64,000 bases of DNA, from contig NZ_AWZT01000001.1 in NCBI RefSeq assembly GCF_000472525.1, positions 369,963 to 433,962 on the forward strand, given 5' to 3'. Shown piece by piece: positions 26,805-35,795 of this stretch. Every line of letters starts with the position of its first letter. Position 1 is the first letter of the stretch. The notes beneath the pieces were generated by a model. That model had not been told where the DNA came from. It ran no database searches and saw only the letters and a program-made list of their open reading frames with translations. Both the position numbers and the translations under genes were made by a program. Origin of the DNA: Paraburkholderia dilworthii. Lineage in GTDB: Bacteria; Pseudomonadota; Gammaproteobacteria; Burkholderiales; Burkholderiaceae.

Positions 26805-28566
26805 GAAGTTTCACTCCGAAGCGCAGTGCCACGCCGAGTCCGGCGCCGACCATCGCGATGTTGATGACAGAAAGCGCCGCGACCTGATCGACCGCGCCGG
26901 TCGCCCACAGCGACACCAGCAGCGCGCCGATTACTTCAGTGCCGGGCGAGAGCAGATAGACGGCGGTCGAGTATTCGCGCTCGAAGATCATGAAGATCAG
27001 CAGCCACGCCGCGAGCAAGCCAAAGCGCACGAGCGGCAGCGTCACGTCGAGACTGACCCGCGCGCGCGTGGCGCCGACGCTGCGTCCCGCTTCCTCGAGT
27101 TCGGGGCCGACTTGCAGCAGCGCGCTTTGAATCAGGCGCATGCCGTATGCGAGCCACACGACGGTGTACGCGATCCAGATGCTCCACATCGAGTTCTTCA
27201 GCTCTTTCAGTCCGGGCACGAAAAGAAAGATCCACAGGAACGCGAGGCCGGCGAGCAGGCCAGGGACGGCGCGCGGCAGCAGCACCAGGTAATCGAGCAG
27301 ACGCGTCGCCCAGTCGTTGCGGCGATGGCCGGCGAACGCAACCAGTGAATAGAAGCCCACCGCGACCGCACCGCCGATCACGCCGATGCCGAGTGTGTTG
27401 AGCATTGCGCGAACGAGGTTGTCCTGTTCGAACAGTTCGGTGAAATTGGCGAGCGTCAGCACCTCGGCGAGATGCACGCCTTCGCCCCAATTCGTGACGA
27501 ACGCACGCAGCGTGATGCCGGAGAGCGGCACGAACACCGTCAGCATCAGCCACAACGCGACGATCGCAAGCGCGACCCAGCGCCATGCGCCGAGCGGCAG
27601 CACGGTTTGACGTCCGGCCTTGCCCTTCACCGTGACGAAACGGTTAGCGCTCTTGAGCAGCCTGCGTTGCAACAGCACCAGCGGGAACGTGATTGCGACG
27701 ATGCACACGGCGACCGCGGCCATCAGGTGATACGACGGCACGCCGAGCTTGTTGGTGAGCTTGTACAGATACGTGGCCAGCACGAGGTGCCCTTCGGGGT
27801 CGCCGAGCACAAGCGGCAAGCCGAACACTTCGAAGCCGAGAAAGAACACCAGCACGCCGGCAAAGAGCAGGGCGGGCAGCGTCATCGGCAGGCTCACGTC
27901 AAGCGCGACGCGGAACGGCCGCGCACCCGCGACTCGCGCGGCTTCCTCGACATCGGAGCCGAGATTGCGCAGCGCCGCCGACGAATACAGGTACACGTGC
28001 GGCACATGCGTCAAGCCGACAATCACCGTGATCGCGAGAATCGAGTACACGGTCCACGGCGCTTCGGCACTGCCGAAAAGTTGCTTCCACCAGACCGAAT
28101 AGAAGCCGACCGGGCCGGCCGCGACGACATAGCCGAACGCGAGCACCATCGGCGAAACGAATACGGGTGTGAGCAGCAACGGTTCGAGCCAGCGGCGGCC
28201 GGGGAGATCGGTGCGCACCATCAGGAAGGCAAGAATGCCACCGAGCGGAATCGAAATGAACAGCATGCCGCCCGCGATCACGAACGAGTTTTTCAACGCG
28301 GACCAGAAGTCCGGGTCGCTGAAAATGAATTCGAAACCGGCGAGGCCAAGCGTGCGTTTCGCGTCGAAGAACGGCGCGTTCAGCACGCTCTGAAACAGGA
28401 TGAAGCCGAGCGGCAGCGCCACCGCGACCGTCAGCACCGCGACGACGAGCCAGCGCAGCAGCCCCGCCAACGGTTGCAGACGGCCGCGCGGCAACGCGCC
28501 GATAGGGCCGCTGTCTGCCGCGAGCGGCGCGGCGTCGCGAGGCCCGGTTGCGCTAGTGAAAAGCAT
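26797..28566 (-). CDS. ABC transporter permease, fused two-domain (FbpB/AfuB type)
   Basis: Single polypeptide of 589 residues holding two permease domains of about six helices each, the usual architecture of FbpB/AfuB. Two EAA coupling loops are visible: SDVEEAARVAGARPFRVALDVSLP in the first half and ELEEAGRSVGATRARVSLDVTLP in the second. ATG 28566 (MLFTSATGPRDAA) was chosen over 28596 because GGGGGA precedes it. A 100-base gap separates it from the binding-protein gene on the same strand. Confidence 0.87.
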   Translation of the reverse strand: MLFTSATGPRDAAPLAADSGPIGALPRGRLQPLAGLLRWLVVAVLTVAVALPLGFILFQSVLNAPFFDAKRTLGLAGFEFIFSDPDFWSALKNSFVIAGGMLFISIPLGGILAFLMVRTDLPGRRWLEPLLLTPVFVSPMVLAFGYVVAAGPVGFYSVWWKQLFGSAEAPWTVYSILAITVIVGLTHVPHVYLYSSAALRNLGSDVEEAARVAGARPFRVALDVSLPMTLPALLFAGVLVFFLGFEVFGLPLVLGDPEGHLVLATYLYKLTNKLGVPSYHLMAAVAVCIVAITFPLVLLQRRLLKSANRFVTVKGKAGRQTVLPLGAWRWVALAIVALWLMLTVFVPLSGITLRAFVTNWGEGVHLAEVLTLANFTELFEQDNLVRAMLNTLGIGVIGGAVAVGFYSLVAFAGHRRNDWATRLLDYLVLLPRAVPGLLAGLAFLWIFLFVPGLKELKNSMWSIWIAYTVVWLAYGMRLIQSALLQVGPELEEAGRSVGATRARVSLDVTLPLVRFGLLAAWLLIFMIFEREYSTAVYLLSPGTEVIGALLVSLWATGAVDQVAALSVINIAMVGAGLGVALRFGVKLHG

Positions 28567-28668
28567 GAGTGTCCCCCTGCGGCAGATAAGCCGCATATCG
28601 ACAGGTATTCAACGGAAGGTCAGGCGTTCGCGCGTGACGGCGCGAACGTATCAGTCACACGCGCACGC

Positions 28669-29757
28669 CTAGCGCTTGATCGACTGTTGCCATTGCTTGA
28701 GGAATTCCAGGCGCTTCGACTGGTCGAGATAGACCAGCAGACCCGCGCCGATCGGAATCGGTTTGAGCGAGTCGCCGAGTTGCTTCGTGAGGCCGGCCAT
28801 CGAGGTTTCGCCTTCGACATCCGAGCGGATCGAGAACAGGCTCGCCTGATTTGCGAGCAAGGTCTGGCCGCGTTGCGACAGCAGGTAATCGACCCACAGC
28901 CTCGCAGCGTTCGGGCTTTGCGCCTTCTTCGAAATGGTCACGAGGCGGCTCACCACCAGCGTGTAGTCCTTCGGATAGACGTAGCCGATCGACGGATCTT
29001 TCTTCGCCTTGGTGAGCGCGTACGAGCCGAGAATGTTGTAGCCGATCAGGTTCTCGCCCGACGAAATGCGCTCCATCATCGCACCGGTGCTCGATTGCAG
29101 CTTCGGGCCCGTGGCGCCCATTGCCTTCACCAGATCCCACGTGACCTGCGGATTCACGCGTGCATCCTGCGTCAGATAGTTAAAGCCCACGCCGGACTTT
29201 TCGATGTCGTAAGTCGTGACCTTGCCTTTGAACTGATCGGGCTTGCCTTGCAGCAGCTTGATCAGATCGGCGCGCGTTTGCGGCACTTCGCCGGCGGCAA
29301 GAAGACGCTTGTTGTAGACGATCGCGAGCGGCTCGTAGGTCGTGCCGTACGCCTGCTTCTGATACTGCGCCCATTGCGGCAAATGCTTCGCTTCGGGCGA
29401 TTCGTAGGTGGCCATCAGGCCGTCGTTGACGAGCTTCACCTGAAGGTCCATTGCCGAGCTCCACAGCACGTCGGCGCTGGTGCTGCTGGCCGCGTTTTCG
29501 CTGATGTAGCGGTTGTACAGCTCGGTGCTGTTCATGTCGTTGTACTCGACCTTGATGCCGTACAGGCTTTCAAAATCCTTGATGAGCGGACGCACGAGAG
29601 CCGTGTCCGTGACCGAGTAGACGATCAGTTTGCCTTCCTTTTTTGCCCCGTCGACGGTGGCTTGATAGTCGCCCGGATAGCCCGCTGGAAACGCCGCCCA
29701 TGCGGAGTTTGCGGCGAACGCGACAGCGGCGGCGAGAAGCTTCAGAGAGATTTGCAC
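28669..29757 (-). CDS. ABC transporter substrate-binding protein (AfuA/FbpA-like)
   Basis: Periplasmic binding protein, 362 residues, with a signal peptide ending NSAWAA at about residue 22. The KKEGKLIVYSVTDTALVRPLIKDFESLYGIKVEYNDMNS block is typical of the cluster-D proteins that bind iron, hexose or glycerol phosphates, or phosphonates. The consecutive C-terminal tyrosine pair that binds Fe3+ in FbpA-type proteins is not apparent, so an organic anion is more likely than iron. Divergent from a TctDE-like two-component system, which probably controls it. Confidence 0.82.
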   Translation of the reverse strand: MQISLKLLAAAVAFAANSAWAAFPAGYPGDYQATVDGAKKEGKLIVYSVTDTALVRPLIKDFESLYGIKVEYNDMNSTELYNRYISENAASSTSADVLWSSAMDLQVKLVNDGLMATYESPEAKHLPQWAQYQKQAYGTTYEPLAIVYNKRLLAAGEVPQTRADLIKLLQGKPDQFKGKVTTYDIEKSGVGFNYLTQDARVNPQVTWDLVKAMGATGPKLQSSTGAMMERISSGENLIGYNILGSYALTKAKKDPSIGYVYPKDYTLVVSRLVTISKKAQSPNAARLWVDYLLSQRGQTLLANQASLFSIRSDVEGETSMAGLTKQLGDSLKPIPIGAGLLVYLDQSKRLEFLKQWQQSIKR

Positions 29758-29896
29758 GTCTTCCTCCAGAAATCATCATGTTGGTTTTGTGAAGGCGAAT
29801 GGTAAGAGACGTGTGCTTTCTGAACGCTTTCAATTTGTGAGGGAAATGCGTCACAATGGACGAATTCGCCTCATGGATTTCCCTGGGATTCTGTTC

Positions 29897-30568
29897 ATGC
29901 GTGTGCTGCTCGTCGAAGACAATCCGGTTCTTTCCCGCTCGCTGACCGACGCGCTGACCAGCGCCAAACTCACGGTGGACTGCATGCATGACGGCGAATC
30001 CGCCGACCATGTTCTGCGTACGCAGGACTACGCACTGGTGATTCTCGACATCGGTTTGCCGAAGCTCGACGGGCTCGAGGTATTGCGCCGTTTACGCGCG
30101 CGCCGCAACGCGGTGCCGGTGTTGATACTCACCGCGCACGGCTCGGTGGAGGAGCGCGTGCGCGGCCTCGATCTCGGCGCCGACGACTATCTCGCCAAAC
30201 CCTTCGCGCTCACCGAACTCGAAGCGCGAGCCCGTGCGCTGCTGCGGCGCGGTCATGGTCAGGAGCCGTCGGGCGCCCAATGCGGAACCCTGCTTTACGA
30301 CAGCGTGGATCGCGGCTTCACGCTCGACGGCGAACCGCTCGCGCTGACGCCGCGCGAGCGTTCGGTGCTGGAAGTGTTGATCCTGCGCAATGGTCGAGCA
30401 ATCAACAAGGAGACGCTGTCGGAGAAAATTTTCGGGCTCGACGAATCGGTGAATGCCGACGCTATCGAAATTTACGTGCACCGTTTGCGCAAGAAGCTCG
30501 AACGCAGTTCGGTCGGCATCGTCACGTTGCGCGGGCTCGGTTATCTGCTCGAAGCGAAAACAGCATGA
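29897..30568 (+). CDS. OmpR-family response regulator, TctD-like
   Basis: 223 residues. Receiver domain with the acidic pair at VEDN, phospho-acceptor Asp51 in LVILDIGLPKLDG, Thr in LILTAHG and Lys in YLAKPF. The C-terminal winged-helix DNA-binding domain (about 128-220) ends with EIYVHRLRKKLERSSVGIVTLRGLGYLL. The start at 29897 gives the canonical MRVLLVEDNP; the upstream 36 codons are unlike the family. Overlaps the kinase gene by ATGA and faces the ABC importer, consistent with control of organic-anion uptake as for TctD. Confidence 0.88.
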   Translation: MRVLLVEDNPVLSRSLTDALTSAKLTVDCMHDGESADHVLRTQDYALVILDIGLPKLDGLEVLRRLRARRNAVPVLILTAHGSVEERVRGLDLGADDYLAKPFALTELEARARALLRRGHGQEPSGAQCGTLLYDSVDRGFTLDGEPLALTPRERSVLEVLILRNGRAINKETLSEKIFGLDESVNADAIEIYVHRLRKKLERSSVGIVTLRGLGYLLEAKTA

Positions 30569-31983
30569 GGCGGCCGAATTTGCGTGTACGGGTCGCGCTC
30601 TGGTTGTTGGTACCGCTGCTTCTGCTGCTCGCGCTCGATGCCTGGCTCACCTATCAACGCGCGATGAACGCCGCGCACGTCGCATTCGACCGCACACTCG
30701 AATTCTCGTTGCGCTCGATTCGCGACGGCGTGCGTCTGCGTGATGGCCGCATCGAAGTAGATCTGCCTTATCTTGCGCTGGAGATGTTCGAATCGAATGG
30801 CGGCGGCAACATCTACTATCAGATTCGCGAGGAACATGGCCGCGTGGTGACGGGTTATCCCGATCTACCCGAAGCGAAGAAGGTGCCGGCCGAGCCGTAC
30901 AGCGTGCAGTTCTACGACGATGTATTTCGCGGCCGTCCACTGCGCGTCGCAATGCTGAGGCTACCTGTGCACGACGTGCCGACTGCGCAGACTCGCGTGG
31001 TGCTGGTAAGAGTCGGCGAGACGATCGAGCAGCGCCAGGCGTTGGCGCGCGAGATCCTGACGGGCTCGCTGCAACAGGAAGGGCTGCTGGTGGTGCTCGC
31101 GCTCGGCATCGTGTGGCTCGGGGTCGCGCGCGGTCTGCGGCCACTGAACCGGCTTTCCGCAAAGGTTGCCGCGCGCGCCGAGGACGACCCCACGCCGCTC
31201 GATACGGCCGGCTTGCCGAGCGAGGTCGCGCCGCTTGTCGATTCGATCAACCAGTACATTGGCCGCACGCAGAAGATGCAGTTGTCGCGGCGGCGTTTTT
31301 TCAACGACGCCGCGCATCAGTTGAAAACCCCGCTTGCGGTGATTCAGGCCGAGTCGGAACTTGCGCTGCGCGACACCGATGGCGTCGACGAAAAGAGCGC
31401 AGGTCAGAAGCGTCCGGGCGTCCATTTGCGGCGCCTGAATCGCGCGGTGCAGCAGGCCGTGCGCATCGTGCAGCAATTGCTGTCGCTGTCGCGGCTCGAT
31501 GCGGATAGCGGCTACGCAATCAAACATGCGACCGTGCCGCTGCACAAGGTGGCGCGCAGTGTGACGCTCGACTGGTCGCCGGTGGCGCGCTCGCGCGGCA
31601 TCGACCTCGGCTTCGAACAGGAAACGCGTATCGACGTGACGGGACAGTCCGATTTGCTCGCGGAGCTGGTAGGCAATTTGATCGACAACGCCATCCGTTA
31701 TTCGGGCGATGGCGCGGTTATTACGGTGCGGGTCGCATGCGAGGACGGACAGCCGTTGCTTCAGGTGATCGACAACGGACCCGGCATTGCCGCGAGTGAA
31801 CGCGAGGCGGTTTTCGAGCGCTTTTACCGCAGTGAGGCGACGCAAGCGGTGGAGGGCAGCGGCTTGGGTTTATCGATTGTGCGAGAGATTGCGCGGTTTC
31901 ATGGCGCGCACGTTGCGTTAGGCGATGCTGCTGGGGGCGGGTTGGTGGTGAGTGTTCTGTTTCCAGCGCAACGCTCACTGTAA
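30565..31983 (+). CDS. Sensor histidine kinase, TctE-like
   Basis: Membrane sensor partner of the upstream regulator, 472 residues. A first helix at about residues 8-26, a periplasmic sensor of about 140 residues, a second helix at about 172-190, then HAMP-like linker, dimerisation box FNDAAHQLKTPLAV with phospho-acceptor His251, N-box DNAIRYSGDG, G1 DNGPGIA and G2 GSGLGLSIV. The N-terminal sensor resembles the 2CSK_N domain of TctE, which senses tricarboxylates. Co-translated with the regulator; its end converges on nasS with 15 bases between. Confidence 0.87.
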   Translation: MRRPNLRVRVALWLLVPLLLLLALDAWLTYQRAMNAAHVAFDRTLEFSLRSIRDGVRLRDGRIEVDLPYLALEMFESNGGGNIYYQIREEHGRVVTGYPDLPEAKKVPAEPYSVQFYDDVFRGRPLRVAMLRLPVHDVPTAQTRVVLVRVGETIEQRQALAREILTGSLQQEGLLVVLALGIVWLGVARGLRPLNRLSAKVAARAEDDPTPLDTAGLPSEVAPLVDSINQYIGRTQKMQLSRRRFFNDAAHQLKTPLAVIQAESELALRDTDGVDEKSAGQKRPGVHLRRLNRAVQQAVRIVQQLLSLSRLDADSGYAIKHATVPLHKVARSVTLDWSPVARSRGIDLGFEQETRIDVTGQSDLLAELVGNLIDNAIRYSGDGAVITVRVACEDGQPLLQVIDNGPGIAASEREAVFERFYRSEATQAVEGSGLGLSIVREIARFHGAHVALGDAAGGGLVVSVLFPAQRSL

Positions 31984-31998
31984 CCTGCCAGCCGCCCG

Positions 31999-33147
31999 TT
32001 ATCGCCGCACCGCGAACGTGCGCGCAAAACCCGCGGAAGGCGTCGCGCTATCCCACACTTTCCCATCCATCAAGGTCCGGGCGTTCTCTTCGGCGGGCAC
32101 CGCGACCTTCACCCGTGCGGCGGCTTCGCGATAAACCTGCGTCTGGTTGATTTGCGAGGCGACCTCCGCATAATCGCTGCGCGCGTCGATCATGCCCCAG
32201 CGCTCGAATTGCGTGAGAAACCACGCACCCTCGAACGGCCGCGGATAGTTGACCTCGCCATTGTCGAAGAAACGCACCGGCAAACCGCGCGGCACGGAGG
32301 CAGGAATCGCATCGCCGAAGCGCGCGGCGATCAGTGCTTCGTCGATGCCGATATAATCCGGCCGCGCAAGCCAGCGCGCGATCTCATTGCGATGACCGGG
32401 GCCGTCGAGCCAGCGGCACGCTTCGAGCATCGTCTGCACGAGTGCGCGTGCGGTATTCGGATTCGCGCTCACGAAATCGCGCCGGCACGCGAGCACTTTC
32501 TCGGGATGGTCGGGCCACACCTCGCTCGTATAAGCGACCGTCCTGCCGACGCCTTGCACTTCGGCCATCGCGTTCCACGGCTCGCCCACGCACAGGCCGT
32601 CGAGCTTGTCCCCCGCGAGCGCCGCGACCATCTGCGGCGGCGGAATCACCACGCTTTCGATATCGCGCAAAGGATGCACGCCCTGCGCGGCGAGCCAGTA
32701 ATACAGCCACATCGCGTGCGTGCCGGTGGGGAATGTCTGCGCGAACACCGGCTTGCGGCCGAGCGTGGCGAGCGCGTTGCGCAGCGTGCCGTGTTCGGCG
32801 AGCGCATCCGCGAGACGGCTCGACAGTGTGACCGCCTGGCCGTTGCGGTTGAGCACCATCAGCACGGCCATGTCGGTTTGCGGGCCGCCCAGGCCGAGTT
32901 GCACGCCGTAGACGAGGCCGTACAGCGTATGCGCCGCGTCGAGATCGCCGGACAGCAGCTTGTCGCGCACGGCGGCCCATGAAGGCTGGCGCGACAGTTC
33001 GAGCGTGAGCCCGTGCGCATGGCCGAATTCGAGCAGCTTCGCGGCGACGAGCGGCGCGGCGTCGGCGAGCGCCACGAATCCGAGCCGCAAGTGGGTCTTC
33101 TCCAACGGCCCTGATACTGACGAAGCGAGGTGACTGGCAGAGTTCAT
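31999..33147 (-). CDS. nasS: Nitrate sensor NasS (cytoplasmic NrtA/CmpA-like protein)
   Basis: 382 residues, related to the nitrate- and bicarbonate-binding proteins NrtA/CmpA but without a signal peptide: it opens MNSASHLASSVSGPLEKTHLRLGF. In Azotobacter, Paracoccus and Bradyrhizobium, NasS binds nitrate/nitrite in the cytoplasm and holds the antiterminator NasT inactive. Landmarks: LSGDLDAAHTLYGLVYGVQLG, QTFPTGTHAMWLYYWLAAQG, LDGLCVGEPWNAMAE. Nine bases after nasT on the same strand. Confidence 0.88.
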   Translation of the reverse strand: MNSASHLASSVSGPLEKTHLRLGFVALADAAPLVAAKLLEFGHAHGLTLELSRQPSWAAVRDKLLSGDLDAAHTLYGLVYGVQLGLGGPQTDMAVLMVLNRNGQAVTLSSRLADALAEHGTLRNALATLGRKPVFAQTFPTGTHAMWLYYWLAAQGVHPLRDIESVVIPPPQMVAALAGDKLDGLCVGEPWNAMAEVQGVGRTVAYTSEVWPDHPEKVLACRRDFVSANPNTARALVQTMLEACRWLDGPGHRNEIARWLARPDYIGIDEALIAARFGDAIPASVPRGLPVRFFDNGEVNYPRPFEGAWFLTQFERWGMIDARSDYAEVASQINQTQVYREAAARVKVAVPAEENARTLMDGKVWDSATPSAGFARTFAVRR

Positions 33148-33156
33148 GGACGTGCT

Positions 33157-33732
33157 TCACTTGAGCGATTCAGCCGACGCGACGACCGCGCGCGCGACTT
33201 CGGCGAGCTTGACGCCCTGATTCATCGCGCGTTTGCGCAGCGTGGCGTAGGCGGCGTGCTCGGTGATTTTCTGCTGATCCATCAGCAGGCGTTTGGCGCG
33301 GTCGATCAGCTTGCGCTCCGCGAGTTCGTTCTCGACTTGCGCGAGGCGTTCGCGCAACTGCGATTCCTGCGCGAACCGCGCGAGCGCGACTTCGAGAATC
33401 GGTGCGAGCCGTTCGGTCGCGAGCCCTTCGACGAGGTACGCGGTGACACCGGCGCCGACGGCGTCGCGGATCAACTGCTGGTTGGCGTCGTGACTGAACA
33501 TCAGCACCGGGCGCGGTGCAGTCGCGTTCATTACCGCGAGCTGTTCGAGCGTGTCCCGCGAAGGCGAATCCGTATCGATGATGATCACGTCCGGCCGTTC
33601 GCTCTGAACCGCGCTATGCAGCGCTTGCGGTGTCGCGGTGCTGGCGAGCATCTCGTAGCCGAGGCGGGCGAGTGCGTCCCGCAGGTCGCCTATCGGCTTA
33701 TCGGTATCGGTGACGAGGAGAACACGCAGCAT
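33157..33732 (-). CDS. nasT: ANTAR-domain antiterminator NasT
   Basis: 191 residues: a receiver-like N-terminal domain (MLRVLLVTDTDKPIGDLRDAL, with VIIIDTDSP at the phospho-acceptor position) and a C-terminal ANTAR RNA-binding three-helix domain (LAERKLIDRAKRLLMDQQKITEHAAYATLRKRAM). NasT prevents premature termination in the leader of nitrate-assimilation operons when released by NasS. Start at 33732 gives the normal family N-terminus; GTG/TTG codons upstream are not supported. First gene of the nasTS pair. Confidence 0.88.
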   Translation of the reverse strand: MLRVLLVTDTDKPIGDLRDALARLGYEMLASTATPQALHSAVQSERPDVIIIDTDSPSRDTLEQLAVMNATAPRPVLMFSHDANQQLIRDAVGAGVTAYLVEGLATERLAPILEVALARFAQESQLRERLAQVENELAERKLIDRAKRLLMDQQKITEHAAYATLRKRAMNQGVKLAEVARAVVASAESLK

Positions 33733-34145
33733 GGGGTAGTGGCAATCGACGGCTGAACATCGTTCAAGCAATTATGATGCCATTCACCGAAAAGGCCGTA
33801 TCTACAAAGGATCAGGTGTTTAGGCCGAGTTTTTCGGGGAGGGATGCGCACCACGAAAGGGCATGTCGAGCCGATGCACCGAAGCCGCGCATGCTGGGTA
33901 ACGAGGGGCGAAAGACGGGAACAACCCGCGCGCAGTAAGCCGCAGCAAGCGCGCAATTGACATCGCAACGAGCGTTGCGAGTGAATTTCAAGGATAAAGC
34001 GCCGCCGCTGCGCGCCGCTCAGATTCGAATCGAGCCGAATCGGAGGAGGCGCGCGAAAGGCTTCGCGAACAACGTTGCTACAAGAGCACTACAAGGGCAC
34101 TACGAGGGCACGCCAGACAGGCCGCGAGGCCGTGTGCCGTTCGCC
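33733..34145. other. Intergenic region between nasT and infA
   Basis: About 410 bases with no convincing gene in either direction. The overlapping plus-strand frame at 33957-34427 is the antisense of infA and is not supported. Notable content: a short palindrome GCAACgaGCGTTGC near 33966-33980 and three tandem 11-base units at 34078-34110. It should contain the nasTS promoter. Confidence 0.5.
34078..34110. repeat. Three tandem 11-bp units
   Basis: CTACAAGAGCA, CTACAAGGGCA and CTACGAGGGCA follow each other without spacers, each differing from the next by one base. They lie 35 bases past the end of the infA gene. The unit is close to one helical turn. Confidence 0.75.
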
Positions 34146-34421
34146 TTAACGGCGACGGAATTGCGAATTGCTGCGGGCTGCGCCGCCACCGCCTGCGCGC
34201 TCGTCTTTATGACGGAAGTTGATCCGTCCTTTGGTCAGGTCGTAGACCGACAGTTCCAGCGTCACGCGGTCGCCCGCGAGAATACGAATGTGGTTCTTGC
34301 GCATGCGTCCGGACGCGTAAGCACCAACTACGACGCCGTTGTCGAGCGTCACGCGGTAACGACTGTCCGGAAGTACTTCGTCGACGATACCGTCAAGTTC
34401 AAGCAGTTCTTCTTTCGCCAT
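34146..34421 (-). CDS. infA: Translation initiation factor IF-1, C-terminally extended paralogue
   Basis: 91 residues against the usual 72. The OB-fold core is intact: [45 protein letters not shown] and [13 protein letters not shown]. It then continues with a Gly/Arg tail ([17 protein letters not shown]) that typical IF-1 lacks. AGGAG precedes ATG 34421; the longer ORF is not needed. It stands alone, away from the ribosomal-protein operon where the main infA of betaproteobacteria sits, so this is probably one of the additional IF-1 copies common in Burkholderia. Confidence 0.92.
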   Translation of the reverse strand: MAKEELLELDGIVDEVLPDSRYRVTLDNGVVVGAYASGRMRKNHIRILAGDRVTLELSVYDLTKGRINFRHKDERAGGGGAARSNSQFRRR

Positions 34422-34576
34422 GCATAACTCCTGGTCGATGGGATTAGGGGTGCGCGTCGCCTTGCGGCGGCGCTGCATCAGATACGGTTGCCAGCGGACC
34501 TCGGGCCCGCTGTTTTTGGCGGCACCGGCTTATGCGCCGATAGTAGTGCCGCGCGTGATGCCGCGGCTAGTGCCGC

Positions 34577-34858
34577 TTAAAGATCGGCGACCGACTGGCC
34601 GTCAACGCGGCCGTCGATCAGTTGCTCGGCGTGAGCCATGCACGCGATGCGCGCCTTGCCCGTGCCGTCGAACGGAAACAGATATTGCAGGCGGAACACA
34701 CGGCCCTCGGCCGCCGCATTGGCGCCCACGCGGCAAATGCGCACCGACGCGTCGTAGCCTGCGTCCGGATTGCGGCTCGTCTGACCGTCCGTGGGACGGC
34801 GCGGATAGACGAGCGGGTGAATCTCATAACCCTTGTACGTCTTGACTGCTGAATTCAT
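34577..34858 (-). CDS. Small conserved hypothetical protein
   Basis: 93 residues from ATG 34858 (MNSAVKTYKGYEIHPLVYPR). No function recognised. The VKTYKGYEIHPLVYP opening, single Cys residues and mixed beta pattern look like a folded cytosolic protein; I have seen similar short proteins in Burkholderia genomes but cannot name a family. Alone on the minus strand upstream of infA. Confidence 0.6.
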   Translation of the reverse strand: MNSAVKTYKGYEIHPLVYPRRPTDGQTSRNPDAGYDASVRICRVGANAAAEGRVFRLQYLFPFDGTGKARIACMAHAEQLIDGRVDGQSVADL

Positions 34859-35376
34859 AAGCATATCTGTGTCCTGTATTACGTGGGCCGTGTGTCACGC
34901 GTGTTACGCGCAGCACGACGGACCGGGCAGCGCAGCACCCTTGGGGCGCGCCGCTATGGAAAAAGGTTGGCACAGGCCCGATGGAAAGGGCTTGAGCGCG
35001 CCGCGCAAAGTCGCGGATTCGATGGAGAAGAAACACGCTGATGTCGCGCGGAAAGCGGGCGCGCGGAAGCGGGAAACCTGACTGAACAACTCAGCTGCAC
35101 AACTCGCGACGGCTAATGCAGGCGGCGCATTGCCGGAGTGACGGGATCGCCGGCGGGCGGCGGCCGAACAGTCGGGGGTGTTGCGAAGATGCCGCGAAGT
35201 GCCGGGTTGAGACTGCCAGTGCTGCAATGTGCGGAATACGACTATTCCAATATGATGCACTAAATAGGGCTAATTGGATAGCGAAAAGTTCCTCGCACGA
35301 ACGGAGCGCCGGGCCGGCCGGCCTTTGGGCGCGCTATCAAAACACGGCAAGGAGCCCAAAAGGGCGTGAAATGCGG
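34859..35376. other. Intergenic region, no gene seen
   Basis: About 520 bases. Short overlapping frames exist on both strands (for example 34833-35081 plus and 34904-35260 minus), but their residue content is Arg/Ala-rich and typical of GC-rich shadows. No RNA gene or strong hairpin with a T run was recognised. Confidence 0.4.
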
Positions 35377-35595
35377 CTAATCCGACGTCTCTGCGATGCG
35401 CTTCTGCAATTCGCGCGACGCCGCAAGCGGAATGCGCGGGTCGTCCCACGCGGCGAGCCATTCGACTTCCTTCGACGTAAAAATCTGTCCGTGATTGCGC
35501 AGCGCGTATTGAAGCGAATCGATGATGTGATTGCGAATGATTTCCGGCGTTCTCGTGTCGTCGAGCACGGCGCGAAATGCCTCGAGCGTTGCCAT
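35377..35595 (-). CDS. Small conserved hypothetical protein
   Basis: 72 residues (MATLEAFRAVLDDTRTPEIIRNHIIDSL...RIAETSD), predicted mainly helical and acidic. No family name recalled. The plus strand across this interval reads as Arg-rich antisense, while this frame has balanced codon use and a clean ATG. AGCAGAT precedes it weakly. Confidence is moderate because it is short and isolated. Confidence 0.55.
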   Translation of the reverse strand: MATLEAFRAVLDDTRTPEIIRNHIIDSLQYALRNHGQIFTSKEVEWLAAWDDPRIPLAASRELQKRIAETSD

Positions 35596-35795
35596 CTGCT
35601 GCTCCGTGAAGTAGATCGCCTTTTATCGCACGAAAAAATAGCGCCTGCCAGGCGGACAAAATTCGCTGCGGTCCCGTAGGCGATGCCGGGTGGCTACAAT
35701 GGCGAGTTGCCGCGCGGGGCCACGCCCGAATGCGCTGCCCGGACCTCCGATCACTGCGCGTCGAACACCGCGCCCTCGAACACTGTCATTCTCCA

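Noticed and set aside
28669..29757. Ferric iron binding protein as firm call
   Set aside because: The consecutive tyrosines that coordinate iron are not apparent, so only the broader family is given.
27472..29805. 777-codon plus-strand ORF
   Set aside because: Antisense of the ABC permease and binding-protein genes; the very biased composition is an effect of GC-rich third positions.
33957..34427. 156-codon plus-strand ORF over infA
   Set aside because: It is the antisense frame of a clear IF-1 gene and has no family character.
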